64,000 bases of DNA from the NCBI RefSeq assembly GCF_002892835.1, contig NZ_PJMB01000009.1, forward strand, positions 62,001 through 126,000, written 5' to 3'. This stretch comes from Arthrobacter sp. AFG7.2 (lineage in GTDB: Bacteria; Actinomycetota; Actinomycetes; Actinomycetales; Micrococcaceae). The notes beneath the pieces are model-generated. The model made no database searches, was not told the DNA's origin, and was given only the letters and a program-made list of their open reading frames with translations. Made by a program: the position numbers and the translations under genes. Of this stretch, positions 24,412 through 33,144 are shown in pieces (the stretch's first letter is position 1; every line of letters starts with the position of its first letter).

Positions 24412-26115
24412 GTGGACAGTTTCGAGCCGGCAGCTGCACCGGCCGGGAAAGGCCAGGGGGCCGGCGCCCGCAACGGCGGGGACCTCGTCGTCGAAACCCT
24501 TGAGGCGCTGGGTGCCAAGACGGTTTTTGGCATCCCCGGACAACACGCCCTGGGACTCTTTGACGCCATGGGCAGGGGCAATCTGCAGTTCGTGTCCTCC
24601 CGCGTGGAGAACAACTCCGCGTTCGCAGCAGACGGGTACTCCCGGGCAACCGGCGAAGTGGGAGTGCTCTTCCTGTCCACCGGCCCCGGTGCACTGACGT
24701 CCCTGGCCGGGCTGCAGGAAGCCTACGCCACAGGCGTCCCCATGGTGGTCGTCGCCAGCCAGATTCCGCTGGAAGGGCTGGGGGCGCGGCGCAAGGGCAT
24801 GCTGCACCAGCTTGATGACCAGAAGGCATCGGCCGCGAACGTCACCAAGAGCCAGCGGCTGATCCAGCACGCATCCGGCATCCCGTCCGCCATCCAGGAC
24901 GCCTGGACCGAAGCGATTTCCTCGCCGCAGGGACCAGTGTGGCTCGAGGTCCCGCAGAACGTGCTGCTCGATCCCATCATGGTGCCTCCCGTCGAGGACG
25001 CGCTGGCGGAAGCGGCGGACAATCCGCCCCGGGTGGAGTTGGTGCGGGAAGCGGTGAAGTGGCTGCAGGCGGCCGAACGGCCGGCCATCATTGCCGGCGG
25101 CGGCACCCGGCGGGGCCGGGCAGAGAAGTCCCTGCTCTCGATCGCCGAGAAACTTCGTGCTCCCGTCATTTGCACTCCGGGGGGCAACGGCGCCTTCCCC
25201 TGGAACCATGAGCTCTCGCTGCAGTCCTGGATCGAGGACCGCTACATGACCGATCTCCTGGAAGACGCGGACGTCCTGGTGGTAGTCGGCTCCTCCCTGG
25301 GCGAGGTCACCTCCAACTACTTCACCTTTGAACCGCGCGGCCGCATCATCCAGATCGACGCCGAGCCCCGGGTTTTGGAATCCAACCGTCCCGGGCTGGG
25401 GATCCGGGCAGACGCAGGCCAGGCGCTCGCCGCCCTCGATGAAGCGCTGGTGGTTGAGGTGGGCGGAACCGGGCCCACCTGGCACGGAAAGCCGCCGGAG
25501 GAGCTGGTGAAGGAATCGCTGGCGAAGGTCCGGGACCGCCTGGAGTCGCAGGACCTGGCCAAGGAACTGAAGTTCATGGCAGACATCCGCGAAGCAGTTC
25601 CTGCCGGCATGCAGACCTTCTGGGACATGACCATCGCCGCGTACTGGGGCTGGAGCTGCTGGGATGCCCGGGAGGGCCAGTTCCATTCCGCGCAGGGCGC
25701 CGGTGGCCTGGGTTACGGCTTCCCGGCCGCCCTTGGCGCGGCTGTCGGGCTGGAAACGGTCGGCAGGCCCGGCCGGGTCCTTGCAGTGTCCGGCGATGGC
25801 TCCTCGATGTACTCCATCTCTGAACTGGCCACAGCCAAGCAGCACAATGTGCCGGTCACCTGGCTGATCGTGGACGACGGCGGCTACGGCATCCTGCGCG
25901 AATACATGGTGGGCGCCTTTGGAAAGGCCACCGCCACAGAGCTTGCACGGCCGGATTTCGTCAAGCTCGCCGAAGCGTTCGGTGTGCCGGCCACGAAAGT
26001 GGCGCCGGAAGACGTGGGGGAGGCGCTGAAGGCAGGATTCGCAGCCGACGGCCCCAACGTCGTCGTGGTGGAAACCCTGCTGAAGATGTTTGCACCCACC
26101 CATCTCCCTGAGTGA
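24412..26115 (+). CDS. Thiamine diphosphate-dependent enzyme, acetolactate-synthase-like
   Basis: The 567-residue protein has the three-domain fold of ThDP decarboxylases and synthases. Near the N-terminus are GIPGQHALGLFDAM and the conserved Glu in SSRVENNSAFAADGYSRA. A central domain contains PAIIAGGGTRRG, and the C-terminal ThDP motif is GDGSSMYSISELATAKQ ... LIVDDGGYG. The GTG start lies four bases after the agmatinase stop, so the two are an operon. A role in handling a carbon product of guanidino-compound breakdown is plausible. It lacks an accompanying small regulatory subunit gene, so classical branched-chain synthesis is unlikely. Confidence 0.82.
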   Translation: MDSFEPAAAPAGKGQGAGARNGGDLVVETLEALGAKTVFGIPGQHALGLFDAMGRGNLQFVSSRVENNSAFAADGYSRATGEVGVLFLSTGPGALTSLAGLQEAYATGVPMVVVASQIPLEGLGARRKGMLHQLDDQKASAANVTKSQRLIQHASGIPSAIQDAWTEAISSPQGPVWLEVPQNVLLDPIMVPPVEDALAEAADNPPRVELVREAVKWLQAAERPAIIAGGGTRRGRAEKSLLSIAEKLRAPVICTPGGNGAFPWNHELSLQSWIEDRYMTDLLEDADVLVVVGSSLGEVTSNYFTFEPRGRIIQIDAEPRVLESNRPGLGIRADAGQALAALDEALVVEVGGTGPTWHGKPPEELVKESLAKVRDRLESQDLAKELKFMADIREAVPAGMQTFWDMTIAAYWGWSCWDAREGQFHSAQGAGGLGYGFPAALGAAVGLETVGRPGRVLAVSGDGSSMYSISELATAKQHNVPVTWLIVDDGGYGILREYMVGAFGKATATELARPDFVKLAEAFGVPATKVAPEDVGEALKAGFAADGPNVVVVETLLKMFAPTHLPE

Positions 26116-26139
26116 CCCCCTCCTGAACTTCAGTGCCCG

Positions 26140-26174
26140 CGAAAGCCCCTGCTCATAGCGAGTTGGGGCTTTCG
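26140..26174 (+). terminator. Hairpin terminator after the ThDP enzyme gene
   Basis: CGAAAGCCCC (26140-26149) and GGGGCTTTCG (26165-26174) are exact complements around a 15-base loop, 25 bases after the stop codon. Confidence 0.75.
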
Positions 26175-26196
26175 TGGTTTCCGCACACGATGTTTA

Positions 26197-26241
26197 GTTT
26201 CCTAAAGCAACAACTTTCCTATATAGTTGCTTCAGGCAAAC
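26197..26241 (+). promoter_or_regulatory. Candidate MarR operator and promoter
   Basis: The arms GTTTCCTAAAGCAAC (26197-26211) and GTTGCTTCAGGCAAAC (26226-26241) are near-complementary and surround a TATATA-like -10 region at 26219-26225. The site ends 21 bases before the marR start, a classic arrangement for MarR autorepression. Confidence 0.7.
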
Positions 26242-26262
26242 AAGTAAGGAAAGCACTTAGTC

Positions 26263-26736
26263 ATGGCAGTAGCACCGGATACGGCAGCGGAGCTCGTGTA
26301 CCAGATCTTCGACCTCCAGCGCGCGGTGCGGTGCATCGCCACAGCCAGCGTGCGCGGGCAGGACACCGGGGTCGCGCTCCAGGGCGTCCTGAGGTTCGTT
26401 GGCGAAGGGGAGGCCCGGGCCACGCGCCTGGCCGAGCGGCTGGGAGTCAGCGCACCCGTCCTCAGCCGGCACATCGCGGACTTGGAAGACCAGGGATTGG
26501 TGGTCCGCAGGCAGGACCCCGACGACGGCCGCGCGCAGTTGGTTGCCCTGACGCCCCTCGGCGCGGCCAAACTCCGTCACATCGAGGAGCAGAGAACAGC
26601 TGTCCTGCAGGACTACCTGCGCGACTGGAGCGAGGAAGACGCCGGCACCACGGCGAAAATCCTGCACAAGCTCACAGAATCACTGAAGCAATCAGCCCGG
26701 GCAACGGCGGCCGGCTCCATCACACCCACCGTTTAG
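26263..26736 (+). CDS. MarR-family transcriptional regulator
   Basis: The 157-residue protein contains the MarR winged helix (ATRLAERLGVSAPVLSRHIADLEDQGLVVRRQDPDDGRAQ, given in parts: recognition segment SAPVLSRHIADLEDQG, wing RRQDPDDGRAQLVAL) and flanking dimerisation helices. It starts at ATG 26263. It is followed after 10 bases by a DHA2-type multidrug exporter, and a palindromic site covers its promoter. It is expected to repress itself and the exporter until a drug-like ligand binds. Confidence 0.9.
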   Translation: MAVAPDTAAELVYQIFDLQRAVRCIATASVRGQDTGVALQGVLRFVGEGEARATRLAERLGVSAPVLSRHIADLEDQGLVVRRQDPDDGRAQLVALTPLGAAKLRHIEEQRTAVLQDYLRDWSEEDAGTTAKILHKLTESLKQSARATAAGSITPTV

Positions 26737-26746
26737 GAACAGACCC

Positions 26747-28357
26747 ATGGCACGTCCAGCCGCTCCCGGCGCTACATCAGGCACCCCCGCAGGGGCGCCA
26801 CCCGAAATGTCCCACCGCCAGATCATGGAAGCCCTCACCGGCCTCCTCGCAGCCTTCTTCACCGCGATCCTCAGCAGCACCATCGTGGCGAACGCGCTGC
26901 CCACCATCATGTCGGACCTGCACGGCACCCAGACTGACTTCGCCTGGGTCATCACCGCTGCGCTGCTGGCCAACGCTGCAACCACCCCTATTTGGGGGAA
27001 ACTCGCGGACCTCTTCAACAAGAAGGTCCTGGTCCAGCTCAGCATCATCATCTTCGTGGCCGGCTCCGTCCTTGCGGGCCTGTCCGAAACCATCCCGCTG
27101 CTGCTGGGCGCCCGCGTGATCCAGGGCGTGGCCATGGGGGGACTCACGGCACTGTCGCAGGCCATTATCGGCACCATGATCCCGCCGCGGAACCGCGGGA
27201 AGTACTCCGGCTACATGGGGGCGGTCATGGCAGTCGGCACCGCCGGCGGACCGCTGCTGGGCGGCTTCATCGTGGACAGCCCGCTCGGCTGGCGCTGGAC
27301 CTTCTTCGTCTGCGTGCCGCTCGCCGTCGTCGCACTCATCCTGCTGCAGGTCACCCTCAAAATCAGCCACGTCCGCCGTCCGGCAAAAATTGACTGGCTC
27401 GGTTCCATCCTGCTGACCTCCGGCGTAAGCCTGCTCCTGATCTGGGTCTCCTTCGCCGGCAACCCCGCCTACTACGACTGGATCTCCTGGCAGTCAGCCC
27501 TCATGGTGGGCGGCGGAATCCTCCTGCTGGCACTGCTGGTACTGGTGGAATCCAAGGTGGAGCAACCCATCATCCCGCTGAATATCATCTCCGAACGCAC
27601 CACGGCACTGGCCATCCTCGCCTCCGTGGCCGTCGGTATCGCAATGTTCGGGTCCTCCACCTTCCTCGGCCAGTACTTCCAGGTGGCCCGCGGCGCCACA
27701 CCGACGGAAGCCGGACTCCTCACCCTGCCCATGATCGCCGGAAACCTGATTGGCTCAGTCGCGTCCGGCCTGCTGATCAGCCGCACGGGCAAGTGGAAGG
27801 GCTTCCTGATCGCCGGCTCCATCCTGCTGATCGGCGGGCTGGGACTGTCCGGCACCATGGACCACACCACGGAACTCTGGCATGCAGGAATCTTTACCGC
27901 AGTGCTGGGCCTCGGCCTGGGCATGCTGATGCAGAACCTCGTCCTGGCCGTGCAGAACACCGTCCGCGCCGGAGACATTGGCACGGCCAGTGCCTCAGTA
28001 GCGTTCTTCCGGTCCGTGGGCGGCGCCATCGGCGTCTCGGTGCTCGGCGCCATCCTGGCCAACCGGGTCAGTGAACTGGCCACCCAGGGCATGGCCGCGG
28101 CGGGCATCCCGGTGCAGGGCGGGACAGCGGGGGCCAGCATGGACCTGGCGCACATGCCGGAACCCGTCCGCGAGATCATGCGCGCCGCGTATGGGGACGC
28201 CACCGCGGAAGTGTTCCTGATATCCGCCGCCGTGGCAGTCGTCGCGCTGGTTTCCGTATTGTTCATCAAGGAAAAACCCCTGCGGAGGACGGTTGATATT
28301 CAGCCTGTGGGCGCCCGGGAGAGCACGACGGCGGAGCTTGCCCCGGCAGGCAGGTGA
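26747..28357 (+). CDS. DHA2-family MFS multidrug exporter
   Basis: The 536-residue protein has about fourteen membrane segments, as in the DHA2 (EmrB/QacA) branch. The motif A-like segment is WGKLADLFNKKVL; GARVIQGVAMGGLTALSQA (motif B) and GGPLLGGFIVDSPLGWRW (motif C and DHA2-specific follow-on) are clear. It should export toxic organic compounds with the proton gradient. It is co-transcribed with marR, 10 bases upstream. The stop codon is partly inside a GC hairpin. Confidence 0.9.
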   Translation: MARPAAPGATSGTPAGAPPEMSHRQIMEALTGLLAAFFTAILSSTIVANALPTIMSDLHGTQTDFAWVITAALLANAATTPIWGKLADLFNKKVLVQLSIIIFVAGSVLAGLSETIPLLLGARVIQGVAMGGLTALSQAIIGTMIPPRNRGKYSGYMGAVMAVGTAGGPLLGGFIVDSPLGWRWTFFVCVPLAVVALILLQVTLKISHVRRPAKIDWLGSILLTSGVSLLLIWVSFAGNPAYYDWISWQSALMVGGGILLLALLVLVESKVEQPIIPLNIISERTTALAILASVAVGIAMFGSSTFLGQYFQVARGATPTEAGLLTLPMIAGNLIGSVASGLLISRTGKWKGFLIAGSILLIGGLGLSGTMDHTTELWHAGIFTAVLGLGLGMLMQNLVLAVQNTVRAGDIGTASASVAFFRSVGGAIGVSVLGAILANRVSELATQGMAAAGIPVQGGTAGASMDLAHMPEPVREIMRAAYGDATAEVFLISAAVAVVALVSVLFIKEKPLRRTVDIQPVGARESTTAELAPAGR

Positions 28358-28381
28358 TCCCCAGGGGTACGCCCCGGGGAT
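28357..28381 (+). terminator. Hairpin terminator overlapping the exporter stop codon
   Basis: ATCCCC-A-GGGG (28357-28367) pairs with CCCC-GGGGAT (28372-28381) around TACG, with one bulged A. It begins at the last base of the exporter stop codon. Confidence 0.65.
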
Positions 28382-28513
28382 GATCTTTGCCGGAGCTGTT
28401 TCACCGCGGGGAGGAGTTTCGTAGAGTGGGAAGGCTAAGGATGTCAGTCCCGGCTGCTACTACTTAAGCCACTGATCTTCGCAAACTCATCCTCGAACTC
28501 ATCTTAAGGACCC

Positions 28514-30253
28514 GTGGGCATGCTCCTTACCCTCATACGGCGGTTTTCCAGGCCGTATATGCCGTACATCGTGGCCGTCATCGTGTTCCAGCTGGCGTCC
28601 ACCATCGCGGCACTGTACCTGCCCAGCCTGAACGCCCAGATCATCGATGAAGGTGTCTCCCGCGGGGACACAGACTTCATCTGGCGGACGGGCGCTGTGA
28701 TGCTGGTGGTGGCCTTCATCCAGGTGGGTACTGCGATTGCGGGTGTCTACTTTGGCTCCAAGACGGCCATGGCGATGGGCCGCGACCTGCGCCGCGGCGT
28801 GTTCCGCAAGGTCACGAGCTTCTCGGCCAAGGACGTCAACGCCTTTGGTGCGCCGACGCTCATCACCCGCGGCACCAACGATGTCCAGCAGGTCCAAATG
28901 CTGATGCTGATGGGACTGAACTTCATGGTGGCCACGCCCATCATGTGCGTTGGCGGCATAATCATGGCCCTGCGCGAGGACCTCAACCTGTCCTGGCTGG
29001 TCTGGGTTTCCGTGCCCCTCCTGACGGTGGTCGTGGGGTACCTCGTGGTCAGGCTCATGCCCCTGTTCCGGTCCATGCAGAAAAAGATCGACCGGATCAA
29101 TGCCGTGCTGCGTGAACAGATCATTGGTATCCGGGTGGTCCGCGCGTTCGTCCGGGAACCCTATGAAACGGAGCGCTTCGGCGAGGCGAACAAGGAACTG
29201 ACGGATGTCTCTTTGAAGATCGGTGCCCTGTTCGTGCTGATGTTCCCCGCCATCAGTATGATCCTCCACCTTTCCACTGCTGCCGTGCTGTGGTTTGGCG
29301 GGCAGCGGGTGGATTCCGGTGAGATGCAGGTGGGCGCCCTGACCGCCTTCCTGCAGTACCTGCTCCAGATCCTGGTGGCCGTCATGATGGGCACCTTCAT
29401 GGCCATGATGATTCCCCGTGCGTCAGTCTGTGCCGACCGCATCGGTGAAGTGCTCGACGTCGAACCCTCCATCCATGATCCGGAGCGGCCGGAGGTGCCG
29501 GCCACGCTAAGCGGAGTGGTGGAGTACCGGAACGTCACGTTCGCCTACCCCGGTGCCGAGTCGCCGGTGCTGAGCAACATCAGCTTTACGGCCCGTCCCG
29601 GGCAGACCATCGCCATTATCGGTTCCACCGGCGCGGGAAAGACCTCCCTGCTGTCCCTCCTGCCCCGGCTGTACGATCCCGCCGAGGGGGAAGTGCTCCT
29701 GGACGGCGTCCCGGTCAGCAAAATGGACCGGGCCGATATCACCAAGCGCGTAGCCCTGGTACCCCAGCGGCCGTACCTCTTCTCGGGGACCATCGAGCAC
29801 AACCTCCGGTTCGGAAAAACCGAAGCCACTGACCAGGAGCTCTGGGAGGCACTGCGGGTGGCCCAGGGGGACGAGTTTGTCCGCGCCAAGAAAAACGGAC
29901 TGGATTCCCGCATCTCCCAGGGCGGAACCAACGTCTCAGGCGGCCAGCGACAGCGGCTCTGCATCGCCCGGGCCCTCGTCACCAGGCCACGGGTTTACCT
30001 CTTCGACGATTCCTTCTCCGCGCTGGATGTGGCTACCGACGCACGCCTTCGCGCCGCACTGAAAGCCATGACGGCGGACGCCACGGTGATCATCGTCGCC
30101 CAGCGCATCTCAACCATCACTGAGGCGGACCAGATCCTGGTTCTGGACAACGGACGCATTGTGGATCGCGGAACACACCAGGAACTCCTGGAAACCTCGC
30201 CCACCTACCAGGAAATCGTTGAATCCCAGTTGAGCGTGGAGGAAATGGCATGA
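28514..30253 (+). CDS. ABC exporter half-transporter, degenerate-site subunit
   Basis: The 579-residue protein is a membrane domain of six helices plus an ABC domain: Walker A GSTGAGKTS (about 369), signature VSGGQRQR (about 474). Walker B is VYLFDDSFSALD, where Asp replaces the catalytic Glu, and the switch residue is Gln in VAQRIST instead of His. These changes mark the subunit contributing the non-hydrolytic site in heterodimeric exporters such as TM287/288 or BmrCD. GTG 28514 follows AAGGA. Its stop overlaps the partner gene (ATGA). Confidence 0.9.
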   Translation: MGMLLTLIRRFSRPYMPYIVAVIVFQLASTIAALYLPSLNAQIIDEGVSRGDTDFIWRTGAVMLVVAFIQVGTAIAGVYFGSKTAMAMGRDLRRGVFRKVTSFSAKDVNAFGAPTLITRGTNDVQQVQMLMLMGLNFMVATPIMCVGGIIMALREDLNLSWLVWVSVPLLTVVVGYLVVRLMPLFRSMQKKIDRINAVLREQIIGIRVVRAFVREPYETERFGEANKELTDVSLKIGALFVLMFPAISMILHLSTAAVLWFGGQRVDSGEMQVGALTAFLQYLLQILVAVMMGTFMAMMIPRASVCADRIGEVLDVEPSIHDPERPEVPATLSGVVEYRNVTFAYPGAESPVLSNISFTARPGQTIAIIGSTGAGKTSLLSLLPRLYDPAEGEVLLDGVPVSKMDRADITKRVALVPQRPYLFSGTIEHNLRFGKTEATDQELWEALRVAQGDEFVRAKKNGLDSRISQGGTNVSGGQRQRLCIARALVTRPRVYLFDDSFSALDVATDARLRAALKAMTADATVIIVAQRISTITEADQILVLDNGRIVDRGTHQELLETSPTYQEIVESQLSVEEMA

Positions 30254-32325
30254 GCGCCCGCAAAAAGGACTCCACGGACATGAAGCAAACCGCACCCGGA
30301 CAGGACGGGCCCGGCGCGGAACTGGAGCACGAAACCATCGAGGACGACGGCTTTATCGAGGAGGAGTACAAGCCTTCCGAAGCCGACGGGGACATGTTCG
30401 GCGGGATGCCGGCCAAAAAAGCGGAGCACTTCTGGCCTTCCGCCAAGCGGCTGATGGGGTTGCTGAAGCCGGAAGCCATGGGAATTTACGTGGTGGTGGG
30501 CATGGTGGTGATCGCCGTGGTCCTGAATGTCATCGCGCCCAAAATCCTCGGCCAGGCCATGGACGTCATCTTCGCCGGAGTGGTGGGAAAGCAGCTTCCC
30601 GCCGGCGCAAGCAAGGAACAGTTCGTGGACGGGCTGCGGCAGCAGGGCCAGGACAACTTCGCGGACATGGTCTCCCGGATGGAGCTGGTGCCCGGCACCG
30701 GCATCGACTTCGACAAGCTCAGCATGCTCATCGCCGTGGTCCTCCTGATGTACTTTGTTGCCAATATTTTCCTGTGGCTGCAGGGCTATGTCCTGAACCG
30801 CATCGTGATGAAGGTGATCCGCCGGCTCCGCGACGACACCGAGAAAAAGCTCAACCGCCTTCCGCTGAACTACTTCGACACCCGCCAGCGCGGCGACGTG
30901 CTCTCACGGGTCACCAACGACGTCGACAACATCCAGCAGGCGCTCCAGCAGGCCTTCGCGCAGCTGATCAACTCACTGCTGACCGTCATCGGCATCGTGA
31001 TCATGATGTTCATCGTGTCCTGGCAGCTTGCCCTGATCGCCCTGGTTGCGCTTCCCCTTTCGGGCGTGGCGGCAGGCATGATCGGCGTGCGCAGCCAGAA
31101 ACTCTTCGCCGCCCAGTGGAAGAACACGGGCGCGCTGAACGGGCAGATCGAGGAGTCCTTCTCGGGACACGACCTGGTGAGGGTCTTCGGCCGCGACGCA
31201 GACATGCTGGAACGGTTCGAGGAGCGCAACGAGGAACTGTACAGGGCAAGCTTCGGGGCGCAGTTTGTCTCCGGCATCATCTTCCCGGTGATGCAGTTTG
31301 TTTCCTACCTCAGCTACGTGGGGATCGCAGTGGTGGGCGGACTCCGGGTGGCCTCGGGGTCCATGTCCCTGGGCGATGCCACCGCCTTCATCCAGTACTC
31401 GCGGGAGTTCACCCAGCCGCTGGGGCAGATGGCCGGCATGGCAAACATGCTGCAGTCCGGCGTAGCCTCCGCTGAACGGGTCTTCGAGTTCCTCGACGCC
31501 GACGAGCAGGACGCGGAAACCGCCACGGAGCACCTCCCGGCCAGGACTGACGGGCACGTTGATTTCAATGACGTCACGTTCAGCTACACCGAGGACAAGG
31601 CCCTCATTGAAAACCTGTCCTTCACCGCGGAACCCGGAAACACCGTGGCCATCGTTGGCCCGACCGGAGCCGGAAAGACCACCCTGGTGAACCTGGTCAT
31701 GAGGTTCTATGAGCTCAACTCCGGATCGATCATGCTGGACGGGGTGGACATCACCCGCCTCAGCCGCTCCGAGCTCCGCTCCAAGGTGGGAATGGTGCTG
31801 CAGGACGCCTGGCTATTCGGCGGTTCCATCTACGACAACATCCGCTACGGCAACCTCGACGCCACCGAGGAGCAGGTGATGGCTGCAGCCAAGTCCACCT
31901 TCGTGGACCGCTTCGTGCGCGCCCTGCCGGACGGCTACAACACTGTCATCGACGAGGAGGGCAACAACGTCAGCGCCGGCGAGAAGCAGCTCATCACTAT
32001 CGCCCGCGCCTTCGTGGCCAATCCCTCGCTGCTGATCCTCGACGAGGCCACCAGCTCTGTTGACACCCGTACCGAACTGCTGGTGCAAAAGGCCATGGCA
32101 GCGCTCCGCACCGACCGCACCAGCTTCGTGATTGCCCACCGGCTGTCCACGATTCGCGACGCGGACACCATCCTGGTGATGGAAAACGGCAAGATCGTGG
32201 AACAGGGCAACCACAAGGTCCTCCTTGCCGCCCGGGGCGCGTACTACCGCTTGTACATGTCCCAATTCGCGGGGGCAGACGCCGGGGACGTCCCGGTGGA
32301 TGATTCGACGGCGGTGCACAGTTGA
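30250..32325 (+). CDS. ABC exporter half-transporter, catalytic-Glu subunit
   Basis: The 691-residue partner has a 75-residue acidic N-terminal extension, six membrane helices with a long extracytoplasmic insertion (about residues 105-155), and an ABC domain with Walker A GPTGAGKTT (about 469). The signature is the altered NVSAGEKQL, Walker B is LLILDEATSSVD with the catalytic Glu, and the H-loop is IAHRLST. Together with the overlapping upstream gene it forms an asymmetric multidrug or lipid exporter. It overlaps a thioesterase gene at its 3' end. Its substrate is unknown. Confidence 0.9.
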   Translation: MSARKKDSTDMKQTAPGQDGPGAELEHETIEDDGFIEEEYKPSEADGDMFGGMPAKKAEHFWPSAKRLMGLLKPEAMGIYVVVGMVVIAVVLNVIAPKILGQAMDVIFAGVVGKQLPAGASKEQFVDGLRQQGQDNFADMVSRMELVPGTGIDFDKLSMLIAVVLLMYFVANIFLWLQGYVLNRIVMKVIRRLRDDTEKKLNRLPLNYFDTRQRGDVLSRVTNDVDNIQQALQQAFAQLINSLLTVIGIVIMMFIVSWQLALIALVALPLSGVAAGMIGVRSQKLFAAQWKNTGALNGQIEESFSGHDLVRVFGRDADMLERFEERNEELYRASFGAQFVSGIIFPVMQFVSYLSYVGIAVVGGLRVASGSMSLGDATAFIQYSREFTQPLGQMAGMANMLQSGVASAERVFEFLDADEQDAETATEHLPARTDGHVDFNDVTFSYTEDKALIENLSFTAEPGNTVAIVGPTGAGKTTLVNLVMRFYELNSGSIMLDGVDITRLSRSELRSKVGMVLQDAWLFGGSIYDNIRYGNLDATEEQVMAAAKSTFVDRFVRALPDGYNTVIDEEGNNVSAGEKQLITIARAFVANPSLLILDEATSSVDTRTELLVQKAMAALRTDRTSFVIAHRLSTIRDADTILVMENGKIVEQGNHKVLLAARGAYYRLYMSQFAGADAGDVPVDDSTAVHS

Positions 32326-32774
32326 GCGCCGGCAGACCCATCGAGGTCCTGGTCCCCATGCGCTGGGGGGACATGGACGCGTACGGGCACATCAACAACG
32401 TGCAGATCGTCCGGATGCTCGAGGAAGCGCGGATAGCGGCCTTCGGCCCGCCACGGGGCGCGGGACTGCCCGGCGTGGAACCGCACGTTTCCCTCTTCAA
32501 CGATGTCCCCGACGGCACCATGGCCCTCGTGGTGGACCACAAGATCCGGTACGTCAGGACCCTTGAGTACCGCAACGTGCCGGCCGTGGTGCAGGTGTGG
32601 ATCGGCGCCGTCAAGGGAGCCAGCTTCGACATCCATTACCTGGTCCAGGATCCGGTCACGCGGGAGGATTGCGTGAAGGCGAGCAGCCATCTGGCGTTCG
32701 TGGATGAAGCCACCGGGCGGGTACAACGCCTCACGCCCGTCCAGAAGGAACGCCTGGCGCCGTTCACTGCCTGA
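32322..32774 (+). CDS. Hotdog-fold acyl-CoA thioesterase (4HBT/YbgC type)
   Basis: A 150-residue protein with the 4HBT fingerprint RWGDMDAYGHINNVQ near the N-terminus, where Asp and His lie at the active site, then RYVRTLEYRNVPAVVQVW. The TTG start shares its last two bases with the exporter stop codon (TTGA), so it is coupled to the ABC exporter operon. It should hydrolyse acyl-CoA thioesters in the cytoplasm. Confidence 0.86.
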   Translation: MSAGRPIEVLVPMRWGDMDAYGHINNVQIVRMLEEARIAAFGPPRGAGLPGVEPHVSLFNDVPDGTMALVVDHKIRYVRTLEYRNVPAVVQVWIGAVKGASFDIHYLVQDPVTREDCVKASSHLAFVDEATGRVQRLTPVQKERLAPFTA

Positions 32775-32860
32775 GCTGTCTTTGCGGACACTCAAGCGCT
32801 GAGGCCGTTGCGCAGGAGCGGCCTGCATCGGAAACTGAAAACCCCAATCAAGGAGTAGAC

Positions 32861-33094
32861 ATGGCCAACAAGAAGACCTGGCAAGAAATGTCCCCGTCCG
32901 CCAAGGCCGGTACCATCCTGGTCGCGATCGCACAGGTGTCCCTGCTGGTGGCGGCACAGCGGGACATCTCAAAGCGGCCGGCGGCATTGATCAACGGTCC
33001 CAAGGCTGCCTGGCGGGCGGCATCCTTTATCAACTTCATCGGTCCCGTGGGCTACTTCACCTTTGGCCGGAAGCGGCCCGGCGCGGGCAAGTAG
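32861..33094 (+). CDS. Small membrane protein, PLDc_N-like
   Basis: The 77-residue protein matches the short PLDc_N-type pattern AQVSLLVAAQRDISKRPAAL ... GPKAAWRAASFINFIGPVGYFTFGRK. It has two hydrophobic segments, residues 14-33 and 53-68. The ATG follows AAGGAG. The domain occurs at the start of cardiolipin synthases but also alone in actinobacteria, as here; its free-standing role is unknown. Confidence 0.75.
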   Translation: MANKKTWQEMSPSAKAGTILVAIAQVSLLVAAQRDISKRPAALINGPKAAWRAASFINFIGPVGYFTFGRKRPGAGK

Positions 33095-33144
33095 CATTGC
33101 CGGGGTTCCTGGCTGAGCTTGCGGGGCTAAGGTGCGGGTGGGGA

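Noticed and set aside
24244-26103. 619-codon open frame opposite the ThDP enzyme
   Set aside because: The + strand encodes a full ThDP enzyme with all motifs; the minus frame has no recognisable domain and biased composition.
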